Source of the DNA: Clostridiales bacterium
GTDB taxonomy: Bacteria > Bacillota > Clostridia > Christensenellales > UBA1242
Length of the DNA stretch: 64,000 bases
Reading direction: 5' to 3'
Assembly: GCA_015055665.1 (NCBI GenBank)
Contig: SVHX01000002.1
Location: forward strand, 62,001 to 126,000
In this document: piece by piece, positions 9,189 to 16,962 of the stretch
Layout: each line of letters opens with the position of its first letter
Numbering within the stretch: the stretch's first letter is position 1
Translations under genes and position numbers: made by a program
Notes under the pieces: generated by a model
Told to the model about the DNA's origin: nothing
The model's input: only the letters and a program-made list of their open reading frames with translations
The model's database searches: none

Positions 9189-10018
9189 ATATTCGCTCCG
9201 TTTTTACTTTTTTCGCTACCCATAGAGCCATTTTTTTCTATGCGTGCTTGGTATTTGGCAATCGCCATGTTAAGGCAATTATCGCTATCTATATTGAGTT
9301 CTTCGGCAAGGGATAATAGCGAATAAAGCACATCTCCATATTCCATGAGAAATTCTTCGGTAAGTGTAAATTGTTCTGTGCCGTATCTAGAGTGTTTGAG
9401 GTATTCTTTGCCAAGTTCGCCCATCTCGCTATTAATATCGAGTATTCTTGCATAAACTGGCATTGGCTTTGTATGGCAAGGTTTGTTATTATTGAAATTG
9501 CGTACCTTGGTCTGCAATGGGTTCTTTTCCGCAAGAAATTTGATGAGTCTGAGGAAACACTCCAATTGATTCTTGCTAAGCTGGTTAGAGCTTGCAAGTT
9601 CGGGTAGTTCTTTAAGAGAGAACCATCTAACCTCTGATAATTCTTCCTCTTGAATAATAAATTCGTTAATATCTTTGTTGATAACGGTGTAGTACATTAC
9701 AAAGCAATCTGTTCCGTCACAACCACGCTCGACTTCGGTAAGCTGGTCCGCTGTAACGCTCACTCCAAGCTCTTCTTTGATCTCTGTTATCATGCCTTCG
9801 ATACAAGTTTCGCCGGACTTGGGATGTCCGCCAGTAACGCCCCAGTTACCGCCTTTGTTAAGCGATCTTTTCTGCAAGAGGAATTCTCCTTTGTTGTTGC
9901 TTATACAAGCGAAAACGACCATTGGATAGTATCCGTCGGGGATTGAATCGCCTTTGCGATAAGTCTTGCCTGTATTGTTAAGATTGTAATCGTATAAATC
10001 TCTAAGTTCGCGATCCAT
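9185..10018 (-). CDS. Nudix hydrolase fused to a MazG-like pyrophosphohydrolase domain
   Basis: Predicted two-domain nucleotide-pool sanitising enzyme. Residues ~1-145 are a Nudix domain; the Nudix box spans 64-86 with G64, E70, EE83-84 and G86, but the canonical arginine is a threonine at position 79. Residues ~185-265 resemble an all-alpha MazG/dUTPase-like domain with the paired acidic metal ligands E198-x2-E201 and E226-x2-D229. Fusion of the two hydrolase folds is unusual and suggests removal of oxidised or non-canonical NTPs. The ATG has AAGGAG six bases upstream. It is the first gene of the operon, coupled to cdd downstream. Confident for Nudix, moderate for MazG. Confidence 0.82.
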   Translation of the reverse strand: MDRELRDLYDYNLNNTGKTYRKGDSIPDGYYPMVVFACISNNKGEFLLQKRSLNKGGNWGVTGGHPKSGETCIEGMITEIKEELGVSVTADQLTEVERGCDGTDCFVMYYTVINKDINEFIIQEEELSEVRWFSLKELPELASSNQLSKNQLECFLRLIKFLAEKNPLQTKVRNFNNNKPCHTKPMPVYARILDINSEMGELGKEYLKHSRYGTEQFTLTEEFLMEYGDVLYSLLSLAEELNIDSDNCLNMAIAKYQARIEKNGSMGSEKSKNGANI

Positions 10019-10120
10019 ATTTACTCCTTAATTATTGCCTAAATGCAACTTCGTATTATACAAGTTTAACATTTTTTGTGTGTTATGGCAAGCAAATGTA
10101 GCATAGGGGTGGTCTAACGA

Positions 10121-10145
10121 AAGAAAAAGCAACCGGTATGGTTGC
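10121..10145 (-). terminator. Probable intrinsic terminator of the tRNA-Thr unit
   Basis: Stem GCAACC/GGTTGC with a 5-nt loop at 10129-10145. On the minus strand it is followed by TTTTTCTTT. It lies directly after the shortest tRNA 3' copy (10150-10168), where the native tRNA terminator would be expected before any insertions. Confidence 0.65.
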
Positions 10146-10149
10146 AAGT

Positions 10150-10168
10150 TGGAGCTGATGGAGGGACT
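10150..10168 (-). repeat. 19-nt copy of the tRNA-Thr 3' end (att-like scar 1)
   Basis: Identical to the last 19 nt of the tRNA-Thr gene at 10398-10473, including the CCA-encoding end and part of the T arm. It then diverges completely. The 125 nt up to the next copy hold small GAA-loop hairpins (10177-10187 and 10200-10214, the latter inside a CTCGGG/CCCGAG outer stem at 10193-10225) and a TAAGGATT inverted repeat (10259-10293). No ORF is visible in it. Confidence 0.75.
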
Positions 10169-10293
10169 TGTCAATGTGACGAAGTCATATTTCTCGGGTG
10201 TCAATGAAATTGACGGGGTCCCGAGTGCCTAAGGGTGAAAGTCCAATGAGATAAACAAAATCCTTAGACTGTGTGCTACTATGTGTAAGGATT

Positions 10294-10336
10294 AAAAAAT
10301 GGAGCTGATGGAGGGACTCGAACCCTCGGTCTTTCG
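10294..10336 (-). repeat. 43-nt copy of the tRNA-Thr 3' part (att-like scar 2)
   Basis: Identical over 43 nt to the region 10392-10434. It covers the tRNA 3' end with CCA, the T arm, the variable region and one side of the anticodon stem, plus the A-run downstream. It stops within the anticodon stem. Only about 55 nt separate it from the intact tRNA. This is the pattern left by site-specific integration at tRNA 3' ends, or by slippage duplication. Confidence 0.8.
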
Positions 10337-10397
10337 CAATGATGATTTCGAAAGATAATGAAAAGTTTATTTCGGGATGAAGAGTAACTCAAAAAAA

Positions 10398-10473
10398 TGG
10401 AGCTGATGGAGGGACTCGAACCCTCGGTCTTTCGATTACGAATCGAGTGCTTTACCAACTAAGCTACATCAGC
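10398..10473 (-). tRNA. tRNA-Thr (anticodon CGT)
   Basis: 76-nt cloverleaf on the minus strand. The acceptor stem GCTGATG/CATCAGC is perfect. The D arm is GCTTAGTTGGTAAAGC, the anticodon loop TTCGTAA reads CGT (threonine, ACG), and the T arm is GAGGG-TTCGAGT-CCCTC. CCA is encoded. The first anticodon-stem pair is a C-A mismatch. A consensus promoter lies directly upstream. Confidence 0.95.
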
Positions 10474-10502
10474 ATTTAATTATCTTTTTTTAGACTGTTT
10501 AT

Positions 10503-10531
10503 ATTCTATCAGTTAAGTAATGATGTGTCAA
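10503..10531 (-). promoter_or_regulatory. Sigma-A promoter of tRNA-Thr
   Basis: On the minus strand TTGACA (10531-10526), a 17-bp spacer and TAGAAT (10508-10503). The -10 lies 30 bp before the mature tRNA 5' end. Near-consensus and well placed. Confidence 0.75.
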
Positions 10532-10569
10532 TAAAATAATTGTAATTTGTGTTTGTGTATCGAATTTGT

Positions 10570-10598
10570 TTGACTAATAAATGTACATTTATTAAAAT
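10570..10598 (+). promoter_or_regulatory. Promoter with a perfect 20-bp palindrome in its spacer
   Basis: TTGACT (10570-10575) and TAAAAT (10593-10598) are 17 bp apart. A perfect 20-bp palindrome, TAATAAATGT plus its complement (10575-10594), fills the spacer exactly, which is the geometry of a repressor operator. The expected start near 10605 leaves a ~100-nt leader before the lipoprotein gene. Confidence 0.55.
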
Positions 10599-10624
10599 AG
10601 AACTATAATGCAGAAAATGTAGAA

Positions 10625-10682
10625 TTGTGTCTAGACATAATTTGTCGATTATTTAGATCCTTTTAGACACAAACTATATAAG
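10625..10682 (+). promoter_or_regulatory. Structured leader of the beta-helix lipoprotein gene
   Basis: A perfect 9-bp inverted repeat (TTGTGTCTA at 10625-10633, TAGACACAA at 10674-10682, extendable by a G-T pair) closes a 40-nt loop inside the predicted 5' UTR, ending about 15 nt before the Shine-Dalgarno sequence. It contains a smaller GACA/TGTC hairpin. Function unknown; it could be a protein-binding or RNA-stability element. Confidence 0.4.
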
Positions 10683-10706
10683 AATCAAAGTGTTATGTAG
10701 GTGAAT

Positions 10707-13139
10707 ATGAAAAAGTTTTGGAAAAATATTTGTGCGTGTTCGATGGCGCTGGCTTGTAGTGCTGGTCTTGTTGCGTGTGGTGATGACAAGGCAAGTGCTC
10801 CTAAAGATTTAGATGGGGATGGTATGATATCCTCTTGGGAAACTTTCTTTGATACAAGTAACGCTGGATCTGTGGGTGGCGGTACAATAATTGCTGCTCC
10901 AGAGAACATTGTTTTCATTAGTAATGCAGAGCAATTACTTGCAATTAACAACACAACTGATCCTAAGACTTATGTGCTTTCTAGCAATATTGATCTAGGC
11001 GGGGCGGAAGTTTGTATTAATCTTAATGGCTCTTCGTTGTATGGTAGAGGTTATGAGATTAGAAACTTTAAACTAGGCAAAGTTGCTGATGAATTAACAT
11101 CTAATCTCTATAGTGACGATAACTATTCTTCCAAGAACATTAGATGTTTGTTCTATGGTGGTGTAGAGGTATACGGAGTTAATTTATTTGCAGGAGTGCA
11201 GAATCTCGATATTAATACAAGTGACAACCGCAGTTATAATAGTCTAAGTATGTTCTTTAATACTGTAAGGATCGAAGGTGTTAATGTCAAAGGATTGTGG
11301 TCAATTAATCCGCAGAAGAACGATGGAAGATCTCTAGGTCAAGTAGATGCTGGACTAATATATTCTGGTATGTCCACAGAGAAGATGATTGGCGAGCAAG
11401 AATCGGTAGTAGTTGATAATGTTGTAACTATTGCTAATTGTTCGGTAGATGGAGCAATTGTAATTAGTGACAAATATGGTACTCATATGGGTGCTAATAT
11501 TGGATACATTGCTAGCAAAATTCTTAAAGACTCGACCATATATCAATGTAGTGTTAAGGGTAATATTAAGGGTGTAAATTCTTATAACTACACCAATATT
11601 GGTGGTGTTGTGGGATATAATAGAGGATTTGTATCAAGTGTTAACTTTGCGGGAGATATTAATCTTACAACCACTTGTGATACTGGTGTTACACAGACAT
11701 CTGCTAGAGAGTGTGTTGGTGGTATTGTTGGTAACAATGATGTGCTTGGCGAGATTAAGAATTGTGTTAGTAGCGGAACTATCTCTATTAAGAATACTGA
11801 AATCGAGGAAGAAATTGCTAAGTCGAGTTCAATGTTCCTTATTGGCGGTATTGCAGGATTCAATAATGGTGGAGTATTTGAGATGTGTACCACTGATGCC
11901 AATATAGTATGCGATAATATGAGGGCTACCATGTATATTGGGGGCTTCTGTGGCAAGAGCGATAGAGGTCTTATGAGTTATGGTATTTGTAGAGGAAATA
12001 TCACGCTTAATAACACTTTAGATGTAAGTGTAGCACAGATATCTGGTCATGTATTTAATGGATATATTGAGAAGGTTGTTGCAACTACCGGCATAACAAT
12101 TAATAATACTAACGAAGAATTGACTACAGCCAAAATTGATGTAGGTATGGCAATTGTATTTGATGAAGTACTAGATGCTCCGCTTATGTCAAGAGTGCTA
12201 ATAGATGGAATAACAACTGTGACTTGTCCTTCACACAGTGGTAGCGCTATTAATTATTTGCATGGTCTAAGGCATGATTTCCTAGTGCATGTAGGCCAAG
12301 ATGAAGAAACTGGAGAAGATAAATTCGAGCAAATAGTTCCAGCAATATTTGATAATATTTACAAGTCAGATGGTTATAGGTTTAATAAGAGAAATGTTCA
12401 AAGTGGGTCTGTTGAGAGGGAGTCTGTAACGGTTAAATTCGTTGATGCTATTGGTGATAGTGTTAATGACAATAGATTTTTAATTGATAAGCTTGACTTT
12501 AAGAACTATCTTAACCATAACGAAGTTAGTATGGGAACAATTCTTTCATACAATGCTTTGGCGTTTACAATTGATAGTAAGGTAGCGAGTCAATCGTTCT
12601 TTGGTAATAGCAAATACAATGGAGAATTGGCGTACTTTGATCACGAATTCAATGATTATTACAAACATATCCAGTCGTCATTGGGTTATTGCGAGCATGA
12701 TAGGCAAGACGAACTATTGAGCTTTGTTTATGAATTAATTACTAGTAACAAAGGCAAAAATACAAGCAATTATGCAATTAAATTTGATGATAGCTTCATT
12801 AATTATGTATATGATCCAGAGGCTGAGGATATTATCGAAGGGTTGCCTACTAGGGCGTATTTGTTTAGAGAAAGATTAACTAATGTATTTACTTGTCTTA
12901 ACATCAAGCCAAGTCCAAATCTTAAGATGTTAGATAAGATGGGCTTTGATGTAGAGAATAACGAAGATGGTAATGTAGAAGTTAAGTTCTTGCAGTATAC
13001 CTTTGCGGATAACAACAATGAATACGTGATGACTGTAGATATATCCAATCTAATGGCAGATGGCGAAGATGTTTCGCAGTTGTTTGTTGACGAATATATT
13101 GTGTATTTGTCATTTAAGATTACATCTAAGATTGCGTAG
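10707..13139 (+). CDS. Large surface lipoprotein with GLUG-type beta-helix repeats
   Basis: Secreted, lipid-anchored protein of unknown role. The N-terminus is a type II signal with lipobox LVAC, so the cysteine near residue 24 becomes the lipidated N-terminus. A DLDGDGMISSWE calcium-loop-like motif follows at about residue 37. The middle (about 70-480) contains at least four GLUG-like turns of the form GGIxGxN...G.I.NC...G.I, typical of right-handed beta-helix surface proteins. The C-terminal third is not recognisable. I use the ATG at 10707 (AGGTG four bases upstream) rather than the in-frame GTG at 10701, which overlaps that site. It is monocistronic, with its own promoter and terminator. 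Adhesion or polysaccharide contact is plausible but only inferred. Confidence 0.75.
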   Translation: MKKFWKNICACSMALACSAGLVACGDDKASAPKDLDGDGMISSWETFFDTSNAGSVGGGTIIAAPENIVFISNAEQLLAINNTTDPKTYVLSSNIDLGGAEVCINLNGSSLYGRGYEIRNFKLGKVADELTSNLYSDDNYSSKNIRCLFYGGVEVYGVNLFAGVQNLDINTSDNRSYNSLSMFFNTVRIEGVNVKGLWSINPQKNDGRSLGQVDAGLIYSGMSTEKMIGEQESVVVDNVVTIANCSVDGAIVISDKYGTHMGANIGYIASKILKDSTIYQCSVKGNIKGVNSYNYTNIGGVVGYNRGFVSSVNFAGDINLTTTCDTGVTQTSARECVGGIVGNNDVLGEIKNCVSSGTISIKNTEIEEEIAKSSSMFLIGGIAGFNNGGVFEMCTTDANIVCDNMRATMYIGGFCGKSDRGLMSYGICRGNITLNNTLDVSVAQISGHVFNGYIEKVVATTGITINNTNEELTTAKIDVGMAIVFDEVLDAPLMSRVLIDGITTVTCPSHSGSAINYLHGLRHDFLVHVGQDEETGEDKFEQIVPAIFDNIYKSDGYRFNKRNVQSGSVERESVTVKFVDAIGDSVNDNRFLIDKLDFKNYLNHNEVSMGTILSYNALAFTIDSKVASQSFFGNSKYNGELAYFDHEFNDYYKHIQSSLGYCEHDRQDELLSFVYELITSNKGKNTSNYAIKFDDSFINYVYDPEAEDIIEGLPTRAYLFRERLTNVFTCLNIKPSPNLKMLDKMGFDVENNEDGNVEVKFLQYTFADNNNEYVMTVDISNLMADGEDVSQLFVDEYIVYLSFKITSKIA

Positions 13140-13165
13140 ATGAAATTCGAAGTTAATCTTCTGGA

Positions 13166-13195
13166 GGCACTAGGATAATATCTTGGTGCCTTTTT
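13166..13195 (+). terminator. Intrinsic terminator after the beta-helix lipoprotein gene
   Basis: A 9-bp stem GGCACTAGG/CTTGGTGCC (two G-T pairs), loop ATAATAT, followed by TTTTT. It lies 27 nt after the stop codon. Confidence 0.8.
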
Positions 13196-13221
13196 AGAAA
13201 AACTTACAAGGGGCATATAAT

Positions 13222-14349
13222 ATGAGCAAATGTAAATGGTCTAGTAGATGCGGTGGGTGTGTAAAAATCGATCGTAATATTAACGGGGAACTTGCAGAAA
13301 AAACTGAATACATTAAGGATGTATTCTCCAATCAAAAAGATTTGGTAGATAACTGTATAGGGAGCTACTATCCATACAAATATCGCAATAAGGTGCATCT
13401 AGCTTTTGGAGAGCTTAAGGGCAAGACAATTATTGGGTTCTTTGAAGAGGGCAGTACTCGCATAATAGATGTGGATAGCTGTATGCTATTTGGCGATTGG
13501 TTGACTACATTAATTGCTACTTTGAGAGAATATATATCAAGGTTTAAAATTCGCCCGTACGACAAGATTACCGGTATGGGAATTATTAGATATGTTCACG
13601 CAAGATGTATTGATAACAAACTGCAACTCACATTAGTAGCAACTACCGAGAACTTTGGCGGAAGAGATTGGTTGTACAATAAGCTTAAGACTCAGTACTC
13701 TGACGTATCGCTATACATTAACATCAATCGCCGGACGGATAGGGCGGTGCTTGATCGCAAATGCAAGTATGTGGCAGGCTCTAAATATCTTAACTTTGAT
13801 ATGTGTGGAGTAAAGGTTTCGATCTCACCAGAATCGTTCTTGCAGGTTAATATTCCAATAGCGGAGAAGATGTACAAAGAAGCAATCGCAATGCTAGACA
13901 TAAAGTCGGATACTACAGTAGTTGATCTATATAGCGGGATTGGGATAACTAGTATAATGATGTCACGCACTGCTAGACAAGTTGTGTCGATAGAGGAAAG
14001 TGTAAGTGCCGTGAGCAATGCAAAAGCTATGGCTAGATTAAATGGTGTCCATAATATTATTCATCTAGCGGGCAAGTGCGAGGATGTTGTATCTAAAGTC
14101 GAAGTTGTTGGGGATAGAGTGGTATTTGTCGATCCAGCGAGGGCGGGATTAGAGCCGAGTGTAATAGACACAATACTTTCGCTTAAGCCTCGAAATATAG
14201 TATACATGAGTTGCAATCCAGAAACTTGCGTTAGAGATGTTAAGTTGTTAGAAGGCGGGGCGTACCAAGTTAGTAGCATTAAGCCATATAATATGTTTGC
14301 TTTTGCCGATCATGTTGAGATATTGTGTAAGCTTACGCGTATAGACTAA
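13222..14349 (+). CDS. RlmD/TrmA-family RNA (uracil-5-)-methyltransferase lacking a TRAM domain
   Basis: SAM-dependent enzyme making m5U in 23S rRNA or tRNA. Iron-sulfur ligands are present as C4, C10, C13 and C87. The SAM-binding core has SFLQVN (205-210), DLYSGIG (235-241) and VDPARAG (303-309). The catalytic cysteine is C331 in MSCNPET, and the general-base region HVE is at 364-366. At 375 residues it is shorter than most RumA/RlmD proteins because it starts directly at the Fe-S cluster, without the ~60-residue N-terminal TRAM RNA-binding domain. Whether it methylates U1939, U747 or U54 equivalents cannot be decided here. Confidence 0.87.
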   Translation: MSKCKWSSRCGGCVKIDRNINGELAEKTEYIKDVFSNQKDLVDNCIGSYYPYKYRNKVHLAFGELKGKTIIGFFEEGSTRIIDVDSCMLFGDWLTTLIATLREYISRFKIRPYDKITGMGIIRYVHARCIDNKLQLTLVATTENFGGRDWLYNKLKTQYSDVSLYININRRTDRAVLDRKCKYVAGSKYLNFDMCGVKVSISPESFLQVNIPIAEKMYKEAIAMLDIKSDTTVVDLYSGIGITSIMMSRTARQVVSIEESVSAVSNAKAMARLNGVHNIIHLAGKCEDVVSKVEVVGDRVVFVDPARAGLEPSVIDTILSLKPRNIVYMSCNPETCVRDVKLLEGGAYQVSSIKPYNMFAFADHVEILCKLTRID

Positions 14350-14421
14350 TAATGAGTATTGACTGCTTGAGGGATGTGTGTTAATATAATAGTAATAACT
14401 AGATAAGGTAAAGATAATAAT

Positions 14422-14604
14422 ATGAACGAAAGAGAGCTTATGAAGTTAGCCGAAACAATGGAAGAATTCTCGGTATCTGATTATACTGTAGAGGAATTGG
14501 AGAGGCTAAGAGGTACGAACAAAGGATATTCTGGATACAAGCAGAATTACTTTGATTATTATGATGATGTCAAGGACAAAACTCTAAGGAGGCAAGATTG
14601 GTAA
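14422..14604 (+). CDS. Small hypothetical protein (60 residues)
   Basis: Not recognised. It is an acidic protein with a helical N-terminal half rich in Glu and a Tyr-rich C-terminal half. It has its own AAGGTAAAG upstream of ATG and overlaps the next gene by 7 bp, whose Shine-Dalgarno sequence AAGGAGG lies inside it. That packing supports real coding. A TTGACT-17-TAATAT promoter-like pair lies at 14359-14387. Confidence 0.55.
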   Translation: MNERELMKLAETMEEFSVSDYTVEELERLRGTNKGYSGYKQNYFDYYDDVKDKTLRRQDW

Positions 14605-15062
14605 TTATGGATAAAGTTGAAGTATACGATAGTATTAATAATGCACTTAAGGAATCTGTACCTGCGGAGATTAAGGCAAGTGAAAAAATAACCCCGAGAG
14701 CAAAATCAGCAAAAATAGTTAAGCTCATTAAAGAATACCATAAGTTTAACGCAAAGTTTGCCAAGACAAATGATGAGTCAGAGAAGAGTCTATACAATTA
14801 TTATGCATCTAAGAATTGGGCTGCTGCTCGAGGAATAGCCGGTGGTCTTAGCGAGTTGGAGCAATCAATATTTATTGAGTATCTTACTAAAGATATCGAG
14901 AAGAGAGCAGGCAACCCCAATAAGTTATTAGATAACATAATGTTATATAATTCGATCTTGCGAGTGTTTCCTGAAGACTTAGCTCCAGAGATGCTAGCCA
15001 AGAAGCAAGAGCTAGAACAACTCGTTCAAGAAAAATTTGATCCAATGACTTTCGAGAAGTAG
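14598..15062 (+). CDS. Hypothetical helical protein upstream of uvrC
   Basis: Unknown 154-residue, mostly helical soluble protein with many Lys and Glu. No signal peptide, membrane segment or catalytic motif is visible. Translation probably begins at TTG 14598, because AAGGAGG (14586-14592) is five bases away; the ATG at 14607 would be 14 bases away. It sits 7 bp before uvrC, so it is likely co-transcribed with it. No link to excision repair can be shown from the sequence. Confidence 0.6.
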   Translation: MVIMDKVEVYDSINNALKESVPAEIKASEKITPRAKSAKIVKLIKEYHKFNAKFAKTNDESEKSLYNYYASKNWAAARGIAGGLSELEQSIFIEYLTKDIEKRAGNPNKLLDNIMLYNSILRVFPEDLAPEMLAKKQELEQLVQEKFDPMTFEK

Positions 15063-15069
15063 GAGATAT

Positions 15070-16884
15070 ATGAGGGCGGATATACTAGCCAGAATTAAAG
15101 AAAAAGTCCATGCGTTGCCTGGTGTTCCGGGAGTATATAAGATGTTGGATGAATATGGCAACATTATATACATTGGCAAGGCGAAGAATTTGAAGAACAG
15201 AGTTTCTTCTTATTTTTTGAATACCCTTAAACTTCCTAAAGTCCAGAAGATGGTGGATAACGTATACGACTTTGAGTACATTATTACCCTTAGCGAGCTT
15301 GAGGCTCTTAATCTAGAAAGCAACTTAATACACGAGCATCAGCCTTTCTATAACATATTACTCAAGGATGGCAAGGCGTTTCCGTATATACGTATTGACC
15401 TTAATCAAGAATATCCAACTATTGAGGTTACAAGAAGGATTAAGGCAAAAGATAATGCTATGTACTTTGGTCCGTATTTTAATAAAGTAAATATAACAGA
15501 TCTGATGAAGATAATTAATTCTAGCTTTAAGATAAGAGATTGCAAGATATCATTGATGCGACCTAGCAAGCGAGAGTGTTTGAATTATCATATAGGTAAT
15601 TGTCTTGCTCCGTGTACACGCAAGTGTTCGGTTGAGGAATATAGGGCTGAGGTAGATAAGGTAATAGCGTTTCTTAAAGGTGATCTTAGTATTGCTCGTA
15701 AGATACTTGAAGATAAGATGAAGGTGTATGCCGAGATGGAAATGTTTGAGCGGGCAATCGAAATGAGGGATAGACTAGACCTTATTACCAACATAGATGC
15801 CCGAAATGTTACTGGGTTGAGTAGAGATATAGACATTGATGTATTTGGTTTAGTAGAGAGTGGCGAAACTTCGGTAGTAACAGTAGCATCTATTCGAGGT
15901 AGCAAAATGATTGGGGTTAATAATTATAATGTTATTGATGCGAGTATGTCTTCCGAAGAACTTGTGACTAACTTTATTACTCAATATTATATTAGCCAGA
16001 AGATAGTGCCTAAGAATATTGTTTGTGAGTACTCAAGTGATGAGCTTATTGAGTGGCTTAAGGGGTATTCGGGGCATAACATTAATATATATTCTGGCAA
16101 GAGAGAGCCGTATAATAGGTTGCTAGATATGGCTTGTCAGAACGGGCGAGAGTTCCTTAATAAATCGCTAGAAAAAAACAAATTGTACGAATTGAAAACG
16201 ATTGGTGCTATGCGTACTTTGCAAAAGACATTAGGCTTATCTAGGTTGCCAAGAAGGATAGAAGGTTACGATATTAGTAACTTAGGTGGGACTAATACTG
16301 TAGCAAGTATGGTTGTGTTTACGGGCGGTTGCAAGGATAGCAAGATGTATCGCAAGTTTAAGATAGATTTACCTGGTCAAAATGACTTTAGGAATATGCA
16401 TGATGTGCTTACTCGTAGGATTAACGAATACAACAAAGGTACTGATATTAGCTTTGGTCAGAAGCCCGATTTGATACTAATAGATGGCGGGCCACAGCAA
16501 CTAGAATTTGCATATTCTTCACTTAGAGATGCTGGTTGGGATGTAGACATTATTTCTCTTGCTAAGAAGCAAGAAGAGATATATTTGGTTGATGGCAACA
16601 AAGTGGTGTTGTCAAGAGATAATTTTGGGCTAAAGTTGCTACAAAATGTACGTGATGAGAGCCATAGATTTGCAATAACATTTAATAAGAATTTAAGGCT
16701 AAAAGTAGCCCAAAAGTCCGAGCTAGAAAGCATACCTCTAGTAAGTAAAAATAAAGTAAATATATTATTTGCTAAGTTTAAGAAACTAGATAACATTAAG
16801 TCTGCAACGATAGAGGAATTGATGAGTGTAAAAGGAATTGGCAAGGTTGTTGCAGAGAATATTTATAAGCATTATCACCAATAG
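15070..16884 (+). CDS. uvrC: Excinuclease ABC subunit C
   Basis: Dual-incision nuclease of nucleotide excision repair, recruited by UvrB. Domains in order: GIY-YIG nuclease at ~17-95 (VYKML..., YIGKAKNLKNRV), a Cys-rich region near 150-185 (CLNYHIGNCLAPC), the UVR domain binding UvrB near 205-240, the RNase H-like 5' incision domain (EGYDISN, LILIDGG), and helix-hairpin-helix motifs at the C-terminus (MSVKGIGKVVAENIY). The 604 residues match the family. AGGAG precedes the ATG. Confidence 0.97.
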   Translation: MRADILARIKEKVHALPGVPGVYKMLDEYGNIIYIGKAKNLKNRVSSYFLNTLKLPKVQKMVDNVYDFEYIITLSELEALNLESNLIHEHQPFYNILLKDGKAFPYIRIDLNQEYPTIEVTRRIKAKDNAMYFGPYFNKVNITDLMKIINSSFKIRDCKISLMRPSKRECLNYHIGNCLAPCTRKCSVEEYRAEVDKVIAFLKGDLSIARKILEDKMKVYAEMEMFERAIEMRDRLDLITNIDARNVTGLSRDIDIDVFGLVESGETSVVTVASIRGSKMIGVNNYNVIDASMSSEELVTNFITQYYISQKIVPKNIVCEYSSDELIEWLKGYSGHNINIYSGKREPYNRLLDMACQNGREFLNKSLEKNKLYELKTIGAMRTLQKTLGLSRLPRRIEGYDISNLGGTNTVASMVVFTGGCKDSKMYRKFKIDLPGQNDFRNMHDVLTRRINEYNKGTDISFGQKPDLILIDGGPQQLEFAYSSLRDAGWDVDIISLAKKQEEIYLVDGNKVVLSRDNFGLKLLQNVRDESHRFAITFNKNLRLKVAQKSELESIPLVSKNKVNILFAKFKKLDNIKSATIEELMSVKGIGKVVAENIYKHYHQ

Positions 16885-16914
16885 TTTGTGTTATTAGTAT
16901 CTTGACAAAAATTA

Positions 16915-16949
16915 TTGCTTATCACATTTATATTTGGTATAATACCAAA
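16915..16949 (+). promoter_or_regulatory. Promoter with palindromic -10 region
   Basis: TTGCTT (16915-16920), 17 bp, TATAAT (16938-16943), with TGG before the -10. The -10 is the centre of a perfect inverted repeat, TTTGGTA-TAA-TACCAAA (16933-16949), a possible operator. It precedes the DUF2225 gene by about 14 bp. Confidence 0.5.
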
Positions 16950-16962
16950 GTAGGAGAAGAGT

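Noticed and set aside
10169..10293. Group II intron or riboswitch between the tRNA copies
   Set aside because: A GGTGAAAGTCC-like stretch drew attention, but the segment is only 125 nt and lacks domain V or any known riboswitch core.
10121..10473. CRISPR-like repeat array
   Set aside because: Repeats are truncated tRNA copies of unequal length with unequal spacers; no cas genes occur anywhere in the window.
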